38,005 nt of DNA, taken from contig CABQND010000015.1 of NCBI GenBank assembly GCA_902465495.1, forward strand, positions 1 to 38,005, given 5' to 3'. The position numbers and the translations under genes are program-made. This document shows positions 1 through 7,645 of this stretch, piece by piece. Source of the DNA: an uncultured Eubacteriales bacterium (GTDB taxonomy: Bacteria > Bacillota > Clostridia > Christensenellales > Borkfalkiaceae). Each line of letters starts with the position of its first letter. Position 1 is the first letter of the stretch. The notes beneath the pieces were generated by a model. The model was not told the DNA's origin. It did not search any database and worked only from the letters and a program-made list of their open reading frames with translations.

Positions 1-20
1 AGACAACAGCGCTCTTCTAT

Positions 21-105
21 GGTAAAATGGTGGTAGTTCATACAGATCTCCTTTGTAGTAAATTTTGGTTTTGCAACTCTATTTTACCACAGATTTGTAT
101 GAACT
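21..105. repeat. Imperfect inverted copies of a ~31-base unit
   Basis: AGTTCATACAGATCT at 35-49 recurs as its reverse complement, with one mismatch, at 91-105. GGTAAAAT at 21-28 recurs as its exact reverse complement at 81-88. The order of the two blocks is permuted between the arms, so this is not a single hairpin; it fits two inverted pieces of a tandem unit about 31 bases long. It lies exactly in the part of the left edge that does not belong to the kinase gene. Confidence 0.45.
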
Positions 106-851
106 CTTTTTTTTCTTCTACTGTTGCTCTTAATAGTATAATTCACCTTGTTACATTGGATGAGGAGGGCGATCGATCTTTTTCGTTTTACCGAAATCCT
201 TCTGCCGATTTGTTCCTCAATGAGCAAGAAGTGACGAAAGTTCCTTTCAAAAAGGGTGATATTCTTCATTTCGGAAGCGTTGATCTTGTTGATTATCCGG
301 TTCGGGGAGCGCATATGAGCGCGATCTCACATGCAAAGGATGTTGGCGCAATTGTGAGCTTTGACCCCAATTTGCGGTATAATCTTTGGAAAAATCCGAA
401 AGAGCTTTTGGATACAGTCAATACTTTTATCCCATTTGCTGATGTAGTGAAGGTGAGTGAGGAAGAGCTTGCGGATATAACAGGAATTTCTGATGAAAAA
501 GAGGCGGTGCGGAAGCTTTTTCGCGGAGACGTTCGGCTGATTTTTGTAACAAGGGGCGGAAAGGGCGCGAGCGTATATACTAAAAGCGGAAGTGTTTATT
601 CTTCGGCTTCGGAGCATGCCAATTGTGTAGATACCACGGGCGCTGGAGATACATTTATCGGAGCAATTTTATTTCAGTTGTTAAGAAGCGGTAAATCGCG
701 CGAAGAATTGGATACCATCGGAGGGCTTCAAAACTGGTTGCGCTTTGCAAATAAAGCAGCATGGTTTGTCGTACAGAGGCCAGGGGCGATTCCCGCAATG
801 CCTTCATATTTCGAGGTTTTCGGAGAAGAAGGTAAAAGCAGCGGAAATTAA
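27..851 (+). CDS. PfkB-family sugar kinase (fructokinase-like), 5'-truncated
   Basis: Phosphorylates a sugar such as fructose with ATP in the cytoplasm, judging by family. Family-like sequence begins only near base 147 (LVTLDEEGDRSF) and continues with the substrate/ATP fold, FDPNLR, KVSEEEL, and the signature DTTGAGDTFIGA near residues 203-214, whose last Asp is the catalytic base. About 234 family residues remain against roughly 310-320 in intact members, so the first ~90 residues, including the N-terminal sugar-binding GG motif, are missing. The open frame is extended upstream by about 40 residues with no family resemblance (Cys/Phe-rich, starting at ATG 27). This is either a gene broken by rearrangement or an assembly junction at the window edge. 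The kinase family is clear; the sugar specificity and the functional state are not. Confidence 0.75.
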   Translation: MVVVHTDLLCSKFWFCNSILPQICMNSFFSSTVALNSIIHLVTLDEEGDRSFSFYRNPSADLFLNEQEVTKVPFKKGDILHFGSVDLVDYPVRGAHMSAISHAKDVGAIVSFDPNLRYNLWKNPKELLDTVNTFIPFADVVKVSEEELADITGISDEKEAVRKLFRGDVRLIFVTRGGKGASVYTKSGSVYSSASEHANCVDTTGAGDTFIGAILFQLLRSGKSREELDTIGGLQNWLRFANKAAWFVVQRPGAIPAMPSYFEVFGEEGKSSGN

Positions 852-883
852 TTTGCGGAAAAGAAGAATCAGATCAAGAAAAA

Positions 884-919
884 GCAATCGCGGAAGTTAA
901 AGCTTCTGCGATTGCTTTT
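884..919 (+). terminator. Rho-independent terminator after the sugar kinase
   Basis: A stem of about 13 pairs (884-896 with 902-915, GCAATCGC against GCGATTGC at the base) with a five-base loop is followed by TTTTAGT. It sits 33 bases after the kinase stop and separates it from mazF. Confidence 0.8.
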
Positions 920-1042
920 AGTATAAATTTTTGCGATCTTGTTCATACTCATATGCGGAAAGGCCCGAACGCGGAAAGATGTGTGTTACATATAATAAAG
1001 AGGGAGGGGCTTTCCGAAAGATAAATTGCGAGGTTTGCAAAA

Positions 1043-1402
1043 ATGGAAATCAAGAGGGGAGAGCTGTATTATGCCGATCTCAGCCCGGTAGTTGGCAGCG
1101 AGCAAGGCGGTATACGGCCCGTGCTCGTAGTGCAGAATGATATCGGCAACAAATATTCACCCACAGTCATTGCCGCCGCAGTTACAAGTAAACTTACAAA
1201 AGCGCGGCTTCCTACGCATATCGAAATTCCGGGGGAGGGCAACGGATTGCAAAAAGATTCGGTAATCCTTCTTGAACAGATCCGAACACTGGATAAGCGG
1301 AGACTGAAAGAGAGGATAGGGGCGCTCCCTGAGAATACGATGCGAAAAGTGGACGGCGCGTTGCTGATCAGTTTAGGCTGTACGCGTGCCGCAGCAAATT
1401 GA
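1043..1402 (+). CDS. mazF: MazF/NdoA-type endoribonuclease toxin
   Basis: A 119-residue PemK/MazF-family ribosome-independent mRNA interferase, the usual length for Bacillus NdoA. It begins with the family hallmark RGELYYADLSPVVGSEQGG and RPVLVVQND (residues 5-33). Arg25 and Thr48 occupy the positions of the catalytic pair in NdoA-type enzymes, and the end carries the conserved LLEQIRTLDKRRL stretch. GCGAGG at 1028-1033 gives a Shine-Dalgarno site nine bases before the ATG. The normal partner, a MazE/NdoAI antitoxin immediately upstream, is absent: the 191-base gap holds only a 23-codon frame (953-1024) with no antitoxin features. Terminators on both sides make it a single-gene unit. An antitoxin elsewhere in the genome is possible. 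Confidence 0.95.
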   Translation: MEIKRGELYYADLSPVVGSEQGGIRPVLVVQNDIGNKYSPTVIAAAVTSKLTKARLPTHIEIPGEGNGLQKDSVILLEQIRTLDKRRLKERIGALPENTMRKVDGALLISLGCTRAAAN

Positions 1403-1405
1403 TTT

Positions 1406-1434
1406 AAAACCGCCCTGGTCGGGGCGGTTTTTTC
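1406..1434 (+). terminator. Terminator of mazF
   Basis: AACCGCCC (1408-1415) pairs with GGGCGGTT (1422-1429), followed by a run of T. It lies five bases after the mazF stop. Confidence 0.9.
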
Positions 1435-1492
1435 AATTTTGGGAAGTTGTTTGAAATCTGTGCGGTTATTGCGAATATTTTGTTTATTTTAC

Positions 1493-1521
1493 TTTAAATT
1501 TTTTGATAAATATGATATAAT
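1493..1521 (+). promoter_or_regulatory. Predicted sigA promoter of the lgt operon
   Basis: A perfect TATAAT at 1516-1521 preceded by TG-A (extended -10), with TTTAAA (four of six consensus bases) at 1493-1498 and a 17-base spacer. It is the only good promoter between the mazF terminator and lgt. Confidence 0.65.
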
Positions 1522-1586
1522 GACTCTAACACAAAATTTTGGTTGCGCCGCCTTACTTGATGAAGGGGCGGCGGCGGAGTGTACAT

Positions 1587-2576
1587 ATGCTGAGTTTTGA
1601 GCTTGCTTCGCTGAATCCGCATTTTACGATATTCGGATTCGACATCTACTATTATGCGGTCATTATCGTTGCGGGAATTATTTTGGCAACGATCGTCGTG
1701 GCGCTTTTATTTAAGCGCCGCAATATTCCTACGGACTGGACATTAGATCTTTTGCTCTGTATCCTTCCGCTCGGAATAATCGGGGCACGCACATTTTATG
1801 TAGTTACTGATCCTTCTGTATCTATAACCGAATGGTTTAGCAGTTTTCGTGAAGGCGGATTGTCGATCATCGGCGGTGTTTGTGGTGGTGCGCTGGGGGT
1901 AGTATTATTTTGTATTATTCATAAGATCAATTTTCTTCGTGTAGCGGATTGTCTTCTTCCCGGCGTCATTTTGGCACAGGGTATTGGTCGATGGGGGAAT
2001 TTTGTCAATCAGGAAGTATATGGACCTGAAATTACGAACGAAGCATTGCAGTTTTTCCCTATCGGGGTTTATATTGATAAAGTCGGGGAGTGGCATTACG
2101 CTTTCTTTTTCTATGAAAGTGTTTTAAATTTAATTATTTTTGCCCTTCTGTTCACATTGATGTGGAAGTTCTTGAAAAAACCGCATGGATTGGCTGTTGC
2201 GGGATACTTTTTTGGTTATGGAACGATTCGTTCAATAATGGAGCCTTTGCGCGATTCACAGTATATTCTCGGATCGAATCTTCCGATTTCGCAGATCTTT
2301 GCGCTGGTCATGGCGACGGGCGGAGTTGTTTTGTTCTTGGTGATTTTGTTGGTCAACCGTCGAAAGTATGGAGCATGTTTCGGGGCTGCGGTTGGTGAGC
2401 CTTTGGCGATTATGCCCGTCTACCATACTCGCGAGGAGCGTAAGAAGTTGGAGGAAGAGCGCCTTGCAAAAGAACGCGCTGCACAGGCAGCCGCGCAGAA
2501 ACGGGCGGAGCAAAGTTCGCAAGCAGGTTCCGACAACAGCGACCAAACAGAACAAAATCAATCAAAGGACGAATAA
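1587..2576 (+). CDS. lgt: Prolipoprotein diacylglyceryl transferase
   Basis: Transfers diacylglycerol from phosphatidylglycerol to the lipobox cysteine of prelipoproteins in the membrane, the first step of lipoprotein maturation. The polytopic protein carries the Lgt signature GRWGNFVNQEVYG at residues 134-146 and about seven hydrophobic segments. The chosen ATG at 1587 has GGCGGAGTG 7 bases upstream; an upstream TTG at 1539 would add 16 unlikely residues. After the last helix there is an unusual hydrophilic tail of about 60 residues (from residue ~270), rich in Glu, Lys, Ala and Gln, ending in SKDE. The tail is not needed for the fold and also houses the ribosome-binding site of the next gene. 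lspA, the next enzyme of the same pathway, is three genes downstream. Confidence 0.96.
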   Translation: MLSFELASLNPHFTIFGFDIYYYAVIIVAGIILATIVVALLFKRRNIPTDWTLDLLLCILPLGIIGARTFYVVTDPSVSITEWFSSFREGGLSIIGGVCGGALGVVLFCIIHKINFLRVADCLLPGVILAQGIGRWGNFVNQEVYGPEITNEALQFFPIGVYIDKVGEWHYAFFFYESVLNLIIFALLFTLMWKFLKKPHGLAVAGYFFGYGTIRSIMEPLRDSQYILGSNLPISQIFALVMATGGVVLFLVILLVNRRKYGACFGAAVGEPLAIMPVYHTREERKKLEEERLAKERAAQAAAQKRAEQSSQAGSDNSDQTEQNQSKDE

Positions 2577-2579
2577 AAG

Positions 2580-4022
2580 ATGGCGCGCAATCTTACGCTT
2601 TTGACCGATTTGTATCAGCTTACAATGATGAGCGGATACTTAAAAAACGGCAAGGAAAAAGACGTTGCGGTGTTTGATTTGTTTTTCCGTCGCAACAATA
2701 TAATTTCATATTCTGTTGCGGCAGGTTTGCAACAGGCAATCGAATACATTCGTTCTATTCATTTTACGGCAGACGATATTTCATACCTTCGTTCCTTGTG
2801 CCTTTTTGATGAAGAGTTTTTGGAATATTTAAAAACTTTTCGCTTTACAGGGGACGTATATGCGGTGCCTGAAGGTACCATTGTATTTCCCGAAGAGCCG
2901 CTTGTTACGGTAAAAGCGCCGCTTTTGGAGGCACAGTTTTTGGAAACTGCGCTTTTGAATATTATCAATCATCAGACGCTTATTGCTACAAAAGCTGCAA
3001 AAATCGCATACGCGGCAGAAGGCGAAACGGTGATGGAGTTTGGTCTGCGGCGTGCGCAAGGTCCGGATGCGGGTGTGTTTGGCGCACGGGCGGCTGTGAT
3101 CGGAGGATGTAGATCGACATCCAACGTTTTGGCGGGACAGTTGTTCGGGATTCCGGTAGCTGGAACGCACGCGCATAGTTGGGTTATGAATTTTCCCAGC
3201 GAATATGAGGCGTTTCGCGCATATGCCGATATCTTCCCCGATGCTTGTCTGTTACTTGTGGATACGTACGACACATTGCGCAGCGGAGTTCCCAATGCAA
3301 TTCGCGTGTTTGACGAGTTGCGGGCAAAAGGGCATGAGCCCAAAGGTATTCGGCTTGATAGCGGAGATCTTGCATATCTTTCAAAGCGTGCTCGTGTCAT
3401 GCTTGACGAAGCTGGATATCCTGATGCAATCATATGTGCATCGGGTGATTTGGATGAATATCTGATTTCTTCACTCAGGAGTCAGGGGGCTAAAATTGAT
3501 CTTTGGGGAGTAGGTACCAAGCTGATCACGAGTGCCGATATGCCTGCGTTGGGCGGAGTGTATAAACTTTCCCTGCTCTATCCGCAAGGCGGTGAAAAAG
3601 TTCCAAAAATCAAGCTTTCGGATAATTCGGATAAAATTACGAATCCGGAATTCAAACAGATTTACCGTATTTATGATAGAAAGACGGGTAAAGCTGAGGC
3701 GGATTTGCTTTGCGTTCGGGATGAAGAGATCGACGAAAGCAAACCACTGACAATTTTCCATCCCAAAGATACATGGAAGCGTACGACGTTTACGGAATAT
3801 AAAGTGCGTCCGCTATCCGTTCCTGTATTGCTCGGGGGCGAACCGGTGCGGGAAAATCCATCTCTTTCTGAAATTTGTGCGTATGCGAATGCGGAAAAAG
3901 AGAGCTTTTGGGACGAATATAAACGTATTGATAATCCGCACGTTTATAAAGTTGATTTGTCGCAAAAATTGTACGATATTAAGAATAAACTTATTACGGA
4001 GATAAGGGGAAAAAATGGCTAA
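2580..4022 (+). CDS. pncB: Nicotinate phosphoribosyltransferase
   Basis: Converts nicotinate and PRPP to nicotinate mononucleotide, the entry step of the Preiss-Handler NAD salvage route, in the cytoplasm. At 480 residues it has the length of the Gram-positive enzymes. Diagnostic stretches are the N-terminus LLTDLYQLTMMSGY, then GTHAHSWVMNF (active-site His region), VDTYDTLRSGVPNAI, RLDSGDLAYLSK, and LWGVGTKLITS, which closes the phosphate site. It starts three bases after the lgt stop, with AAAGGA inside the lgt tail as ribosome-binding site, and overlaps the next gene by eight bases, so it is translated as part of the lgt operon. Confidence 0.95.
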   Translation: MARNLTLLTDLYQLTMMSGYLKNGKEKDVAVFDLFFRRNNIISYSVAAGLQQAIEYIRSIHFTADDISYLRSLCLFDEEFLEYLKTFRFTGDVYAVPEGTIVFPEEPLVTVKAPLLEAQFLETALLNIINHQTLIATKAAKIAYAAEGETVMEFGLRRAQGPDAGVFGARAAVIGGCRSTSNVLAGQLFGIPVAGTHAHSWVMNFPSEYEAFRAYADIFPDACLLLVDTYDTLRSGVPNAIRVFDELRAKGHEPKGIRLDSGDLAYLSKRARVMLDEAGYPDAIICASGDLDEYLISSLRSQGAKIDLWGVGTKLITSADMPALGGVYKLSLLYPQGGEKVPKIKLSDNSDKITNPEFKQIYRIYDRKTGKAEADLLCVRDEEIDESKPLTIFHPKDTWKRTTFTEYKVRPLSVPVLLGGEPVRENPSLSEICAYANAEKESFWDEYKRIDNPHVYKVDLSQKLYDIKNKLITEIRGKNG

Positions 4023-4932
4023 AAAATTCACGCAACGTGAAATGGAGCAATTGATTGGCGGTATTCGCGAAGCGTACGAAACGAAGATACGGCAATTGCA
4101 ATACCGTTTGGATGGCCTTGTTGCCGAAAACAGGAGCCTTCGAGCGAGCCTTGCTGAATATAAGAACAAAGAAAACCGAATCGGGCGCGCGATTATTGCG
4201 GCAGAGGAGAAAGGGGAAGAGATCCGTGAATTTTACCGCATGTCGGCGGAAACGGAATGGAAGACTTTGCAGTTATTCGCTGAGAAATGGAAGAATCTTG
4301 CGGCACAGATGGCAGGATTGATTCCGCAGGGCGAAGCGGATCGATACGCGGAATTTGCAGAAAACCTTTCTGCTCTTTTGGGCAAAAATGAAGGCCGTTT
4401 TCAGCCGATTGAAGAAAAAAAGGATATATTGAATGAGCAAGTCGATGAGCCTGATTTACATTCGGAAGAGTTTGATCCGAAAGCAGTAATCGGAAAGTAC
4501 ATGGACGGGGAGGAAGAAACAGGCTTTAATCTTGATGACGTAATTAACCCTAAGGGCGTGCTTGATTTGGAAAAACTATGCAAGAGCCTTGGTTTGATGG
4601 AGGATTCGGAGGACGTACAAGCACAGGAAAAAGACGAGGGAGATGTTGTACCGGATTCTTTGGGAGCGCAGACTCTTGCGCAAGAGAATGTTGTGCAAGC
4701 AAAACCGGCGGAACAGACGGTGGTGCGTAGTCCGTCTGTGGCACAGCCATCCAATCTAACGATTGGCAGGACTGCATCTTCGGCTCAGCCTGCCGTACAA
4801 CAAGCGATGCGGATAGCTGCCGCGGCAAAGCCTGCTGCACAGAGTTATCTTCGCCCTGCAATGCCGACAAAACCGACAGACAAAACGCAAAAAAAGTCGA
4901 ATGGGGTGAAAAAATTTCAGCCACCTCGTTAA
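4015..4932 (+). CDS. DivIVA-like coiled-coil protein
   Basis: A 305-residue cytoplasmic protein. Residues 1-105 are heptad-rich (MEQLIGGIREAYETKIRQL, then LVAENRSLRASLAEYKNKENR and AIIAAEEKGEEI), resembling the coiled-coil part of DivIVA/GpsB proteins, which mark poles and septa. The hallmark N-terminal DivIVA membrane-binding motif is not clearly present, so the assignment is tentative. Residues 125-200 are acidic; 205-305 are low-complexity Ala/Gln/Pro-rich with a basic end, probably disordered. Position supports the call: DivIVA genes of Firmicutes often lie just upstream of lspA or ileS. It overlaps pncB by eight bases and lies 21 bases before lspA. A generic cell-division or scaffold protein is the alternative. 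Confidence 0.55.
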   Translation: MAKKFTQREMEQLIGGIREAYETKIRQLQYRLDGLVAENRSLRASLAEYKNKENRIGRAIIAAEEKGEEIREFYRMSAETEWKTLQLFAEKWKNLAAQMAGLIPQGEADRYAEFAENLSALLGKNEGRFQPIEEKKDILNEQVDEPDLHSEEFDPKAVIGKYMDGEEETGFNLDDVINPKGVLDLEKLCKSLGLMEDSEDVQAQEKDEGDVVPDSLGAQTLAQENVVQAKPAEQTVVRSPSVAQPSNLTIGRTASSAQPAVQQAMRIAAAAKPAAQSYLRPAMPTKPTDKTQKKSNGVKKFQPPR

Positions 4933-4953
4933 TAGTGCTTGGAGAAAAAATTT

Positions 4954-5562
4954 ATGGCATATTTATTTGTTTTTTTAATTTTGCTTTTTGCGGATCAGAT
5001 CACAAAAGCGGCGGCTTTTGCCGTGTATGGTTCAAACGGTCCGCTTATATATTGGATTCCTAATTTTTTGGGTTTAGATACTTGTTATAACCCGGGCGCA
5101 TCATTTGGAATCGCGGCGGATAAAGAGTGGGCGATGCCTTTGTTTATCGGCTTGACTGTCGTTGCAGTGGCCGTTTTGCTGATTGTGTTTTTTCGCCTTT
5201 CTAAGAAACGCCGTTTTTTGCGTACGTCGATCGTGCTGATCATGTCGGGTGCAATCGGGAATTTGATCGACCGTATAGTTTTTCAGAGTGTGCGCGATTT
5301 AATCCATATGAATTTTGGATTTGTAAGTTTTAGCAACAATGTAGCCGATCTGGTAATTACTGTCGGCGCAGTAATGTTTATATTAGCGCTTCTATTTGTG
5401 GATGAAGATGCGATTTTCCGTTCACACAAGCATAAAGAAAAGAGCGAAATTATAGAAGCCGCTACAGAGCTGTCTTCACCGCAGCAAGAAACGGACAATG
5501 ATTTAGGGGCTGAACCTTCTGCAAAAAATTCAGCGCAGACGGATTCAAGGCGCGATGGATAA
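4954..5562 (+). CDS. lspA: Lipoprotein signal peptidase (signal peptidase II)
   Basis: Membrane aspartyl protease that removes the signal peptide from lipoproteins after Lgt has modified them. There are four transmembrane helices; the catalytic aspartates are Asp106 in GNLIDR and Asp132 in NNVADL, and the early LFADQITK and TCYNPGASFGIA motifs are present. The ATG at 4954 is chosen because GGAGAA lies eight bases upstream; a TTG at 4939 would place that site inside the gene. After the fourth helix there is a charged, Ser/Glu/Gln-rich tail of about 50 residues, longer than usual (typical LspA is 150-165 residues, here 202). The last eight bases overlap the next gene. Confidence 0.95.
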   Translation: MAYLFVFLILLFADQITKAAAFAVYGSNGPLIYWIPNFLGLDTCYNPGASFGIAADKEWAMPLFIGLTVVAVAVLLIVFFRLSKKRRFLRTSIVLIMSGAIGNLIDRIVFQSVRDLIHMNFGFVSFSNNVADLVITVGAVMFILALLFVDEDAIFRSHKHKEKSEIIEAATELSSPQQETDNDLGAEPSAKNSAQTDSRRDG

Positions 5563-6475
5563 AAAATCTTTTGAAGTAAACGAAGGACCTTTTCGGCTGG
5601 ATATTTTTTTAAGTGATGCGCTCGCTATTACTCGCTCTGCGGCGAAAAAGTTGATAGATAAAGAATTGGTTAAGGTCAACGGAAAGTCTGCGAAAGCTTC
5701 GCGAGAAGTGTCTTCGGGAGATGTGGTTGAGGCGGACATTCCGCAGCCGCAAAAGCTGGATTTGACGCCGCAGGATATTCCGTTGGAGATCGTTTACGAA
5801 GACGAGGATATTGCTATTATAAATAAGCCGCAAGGGCTTACCGTGCACGCAGGAAACGGTCATCTGTCGGGTACGCTGGTGAATGCTCTTTTGTATCGAT
5901 TGAAAAATCTCAGTTCGATCAATGGAGTGATTCGGCCCGGGATTGTGCATCGGATTGATAAAGATACTTCGGGGCTTTTGGTCGTCGCGAAAAACGATGC
6001 GGCACACCTTTCTCTTTCGGAACAGATTGCGCAAAAAACCTGCGCGAGGGAATATCTTGCGCTATGTGACGGACTGTTTAAAGAAGATCGAGGCCGGGTA
6101 GAAACATTTATCGGGCGTAGCCCTTCGGATCGGATAAAAATGGCGGTCGTGCCGGAGGGGAAGGGCAAGTATGCGGCGACAAATTATGAAGTGGTGTGCC
6201 GATTTGCGGCAGGTTATACACTGGTTCGTTTTCGTTTGGAAACGGGGAGAACGCATCAGATTCGCGTTCATTGTCGATATTTAGGCCATCCCGTAACGGG
6301 TGACCCTGTATATGGTTCTAAAAAACAGAAATTTAATTTGAACGGACAATTGTTGCATGCTTGCAGACTTACACTCACACATCCGCGCACAGGACAACGC
6401 ATGACGTTTGAAGCATCTCTTCCGGTTTATTTTGAAGAAGTTCTGAATAAACTGGAAAAGGGCGGAGTTTGTTGA
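5555..6475 (+). CDS. rluD: RluD/RluA-family pseudouridine synthase
   Basis: Isomerises specific uridines of 23S rRNA to pseudouridine. Residues 1-75 form an S4 RNA-binding domain (RLDIFLSDAL, TRSAAKKLI, LVKVNGK). The catalytic domain carries HRIDKDTSGLLVVAK with the catalytic Asp135, then AREYLALCDG and GRTHQIRVHCRYLGHPVTGDP. Length (306 residues) and domain order are those of RluD and of the Bacillus YlyB group, whose gene also follows lspA and precedes pyrR. It overlaps lspA by eight bases. The exact target uridines cannot be read from sequence. Confidence 0.92.
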   Translation: MDKKSFEVNEGPFRLDIFLSDALAITRSAAKKLIDKELVKVNGKSAKASREVSSGDVVEADIPQPQKLDLTPQDIPLEIVYEDEDIAIINKPQGLTVHAGNGHLSGTLVNALLYRLKNLSSINGVIRPGIVHRIDKDTSGLLVVAKNDAAHLSLSEQIAQKTCAREYLALCDGLFKEDRGRVETFIGRSPSDRIKMAVVPEGKGKYAATNYEVVCRFAAGYTLVRFRLETGRTHQIRVHCRYLGHPVTGDPVYGSKKQKFNLNGQLLHACRLTLTHPRTGQRMTFEASLPVYFEEVLNKLEKGGVC

Positions 6476-6501
6476 TTTCAAAGCAAGTTCGTGAGGTTTA
6501 T

Positions 6502-7041
6502 ATGGTCATTAAAGGAAAATTGATGGATGAAGCGGGGATGAATAATACATTCCGGCGGCTTGCTCATCAGATCATTGAAAAAGAGGGCGGTATCGCAAAT
6601 CTTGTCATAATCGGGATTCGTACGCGCGGCGTTACCGTTGCACGCCGTATAAAAGCTTGCCTTGATTCCATAGAAGGCTCTGATGTCCCGATGGGTATAT
6701 TTGATATTGCTTTATATCGCGACGATTTGGAAGATCTAAATTCTCAAATTGAGTTTTCTGGAAGTGAGATCGGGTTTGGCATAGACGGAAAAACAGTGCT
6801 TATCTGCGACGATGTGATCTATACGGGAAGAACGGTGCGTGCTGCAATTTCGGAGATCATGCAAATGGGGCGGCCTTCACGTATTCGTTTTTTGGCATTG
6901 ATCGACCGAGGCCATCGAGAGCTTCCGTTTAAAGCGGATTACACAGGCAAAAGTGTGCCTACATCCAAGCGCGAAGGAGTAGCTGTTCGTTTTTTTGAAG
7001 ATGACGGTGAAGATGCCGTTTACATATATGACAAGCAGTGA
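6502..7041 (+). CDS. pyrR: Bifunctional pyr-operon regulator / uracil phosphoribosyltransferase
   Basis: PyrR binds pyr-operon mRNA in response to UMP and also makes UMP from uracil and PRPP. Alignment by eye with Bacillus PyrR runs end to end: RRLAHQIIEKEGG, VIIGIRTRGV, DIALYRDDL, the PRPP loop VLICDDVIYTGRT at 99-111, and LIDRGHRELPFKADYTGK. The ATG at 6502 gives the family's N-terminus and has GTGAGG five bases upstream; the TTG at 6469 overlapping rluD is less likely. No pyr biosynthesis genes or PyrR-binding leader follow here, so its regulatory targets must lie elsewhere. It is the last gene of the lgt operon; I see no clear terminator after it. Confidence 0.95.
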   Translation: MVIKGKLMDEAGMNNTFRRLAHQIIEKEGGIANLVIIGIRTRGVTVARRIKACLDSIEGSDVPMGIFDIALYRDDLEDLNSQIEFSGSEIGFGIDGKTVLICDDVIYTGRTVRAAISEIMQMGRPSRIRFLALIDRGHRELPFKADYTGKSVPTSKREGVAVRFFEDDGEDAVYIYDKQ

Positions 7042-7140
7042 AGTTGCGAGATGTTCATGTTTTGTCAAGGACGTTATCGGCTTTTTCGACTCTATCTGCA
7101 AAAATTTTCCAAAGAAAGTAAAAATTTTTATATTGTTTAC

Positions 7141-7169
7141 TTGTAAATTTGGTTATTAGGTGATACAAT
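7141..7169 (+). promoter_or_regulatory. Predicted sigA promoter of the small membrane protein gene
   Basis: TTGTAA at 7141-7146, a 17-base spacer, and TACAAT at 7164-7169 preceded by TG-A (extended -10). The gene starts 75 bases downstream. Confidence 0.6.
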
Positions 7170-7244
7170 ATTATAGACAAAAGCAATTTGTCTGTTTTAT
7201 CGAAAAATAGGCATTAAAGCAAAATCAGAAAGGAGAATGTAGCT

Positions 7245-7544
7245 ATGGCAAACAGGCAGAGAACGGAAGGGCAGGCTCGCCGCGATTTCATCAAAATGTG
7301 CTGTTATATTACTTTGATTTTGGCAGCGGTCCTGATTTTTGTAAACAATTTGCTTCCTTTGATCGGGGTTGACGTGTCAGGTCCGTTTTTCAGGGCGTTG
7401 GTACTGATCAAGGATATCGCGTTGTTGCTCGGTATCGTGTTCGGTGCATGGAGCTTTGCAAAGGCGCATGGAAAGACGTGGATTATTATTTTCTGGATCG
7501 CAGTGGTATTGTATGTGGCAAGTGCCATCATGGGGCTGTTCTGA
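7245..7544 (+). CDS. Small membrane protein of unknown function
   Basis: I do not recognise this 99-residue protein. A basic, hydrophilic first 15 residues are followed by three hydrophobic segments at about 19-41, 52-68 and 76-97, with a short polar turn (KAHGKT) between the last two. It is monocistronic: a promoter lies at 7141-7169, AAAGGAG nine bases before the ATG, and a strong terminator 22 bases after the stop. That isolation and good translation signals argue that it is a real gene rather than chance coding. Confidence 0.8.
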   Translation: MANRQRTEGQARRDFIKMCCYITLILAAVLIFVNNLLPLIGVDVSGPFFRALVLIKDIALLLGIVFGAWSFAKAHGKTWIIIFWIAVVLYVASAIMGLF

Positions 7545-7566
7545 GATCGGAAAAACTGTATGAATT

Positions 7567-7597
7567 AAAGCGGTTTGCCTTGTGCAGGCCGCTTTTT
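7567..7597 (+). terminator. Terminator of the small membrane protein gene
   Basis: AAAGCGG (7567-7573) pairs with CCGCTTT (7589-7595), with an inner TGC/GCA pairing, followed by a T run. Confidence 0.85.
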
Positions 7598-7599
7598 TC

Positions 7600-7628
7600 T
7601 TTACAAATGTACGTGAATCGGTTATAAT
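7600..7628 (+). promoter_or_regulatory. Strong sigA promoter of der-plsY
   Basis: TTTACA at 7600-7605, a 17-base spacer, and a perfect TATAAT at 7623-7628. The -35 box begins immediately after the preceding terminator. AAAGGAG for der follows at 7634-7640. Confidence 0.8.
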
Positions 7629-7645
7629 AAAACAAAGGAGTATTT

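Noticed and set aside
14..22. CTTCTATGG at the left edge resembling the last bases of the window, as evidence of a circular molecule or terminal repeat
   Set aside because: Only eight shared bases, and the right-hand copy is better explained as the arm of a terminator hairpin.
1..120. A CRISPR repeat or tracrRNA-like element at the left edge
   Set aside because: The repeat blocks occur only twice, in opposite orientation and permuted order; there is no regular spacer structure and no cas gene.
953..1024. A 23-codon frame before mazF as a possible antitoxin
   Set aside because: Too short, no helix or AbrB-like pattern, no ribosome-binding site; it is a chance frame.
6469..6501. A TTG start for pyrR overlapping rluD
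   Set aside because: It adds residues outside the family alignment; ATG 6502 gives the normal N-terminus.
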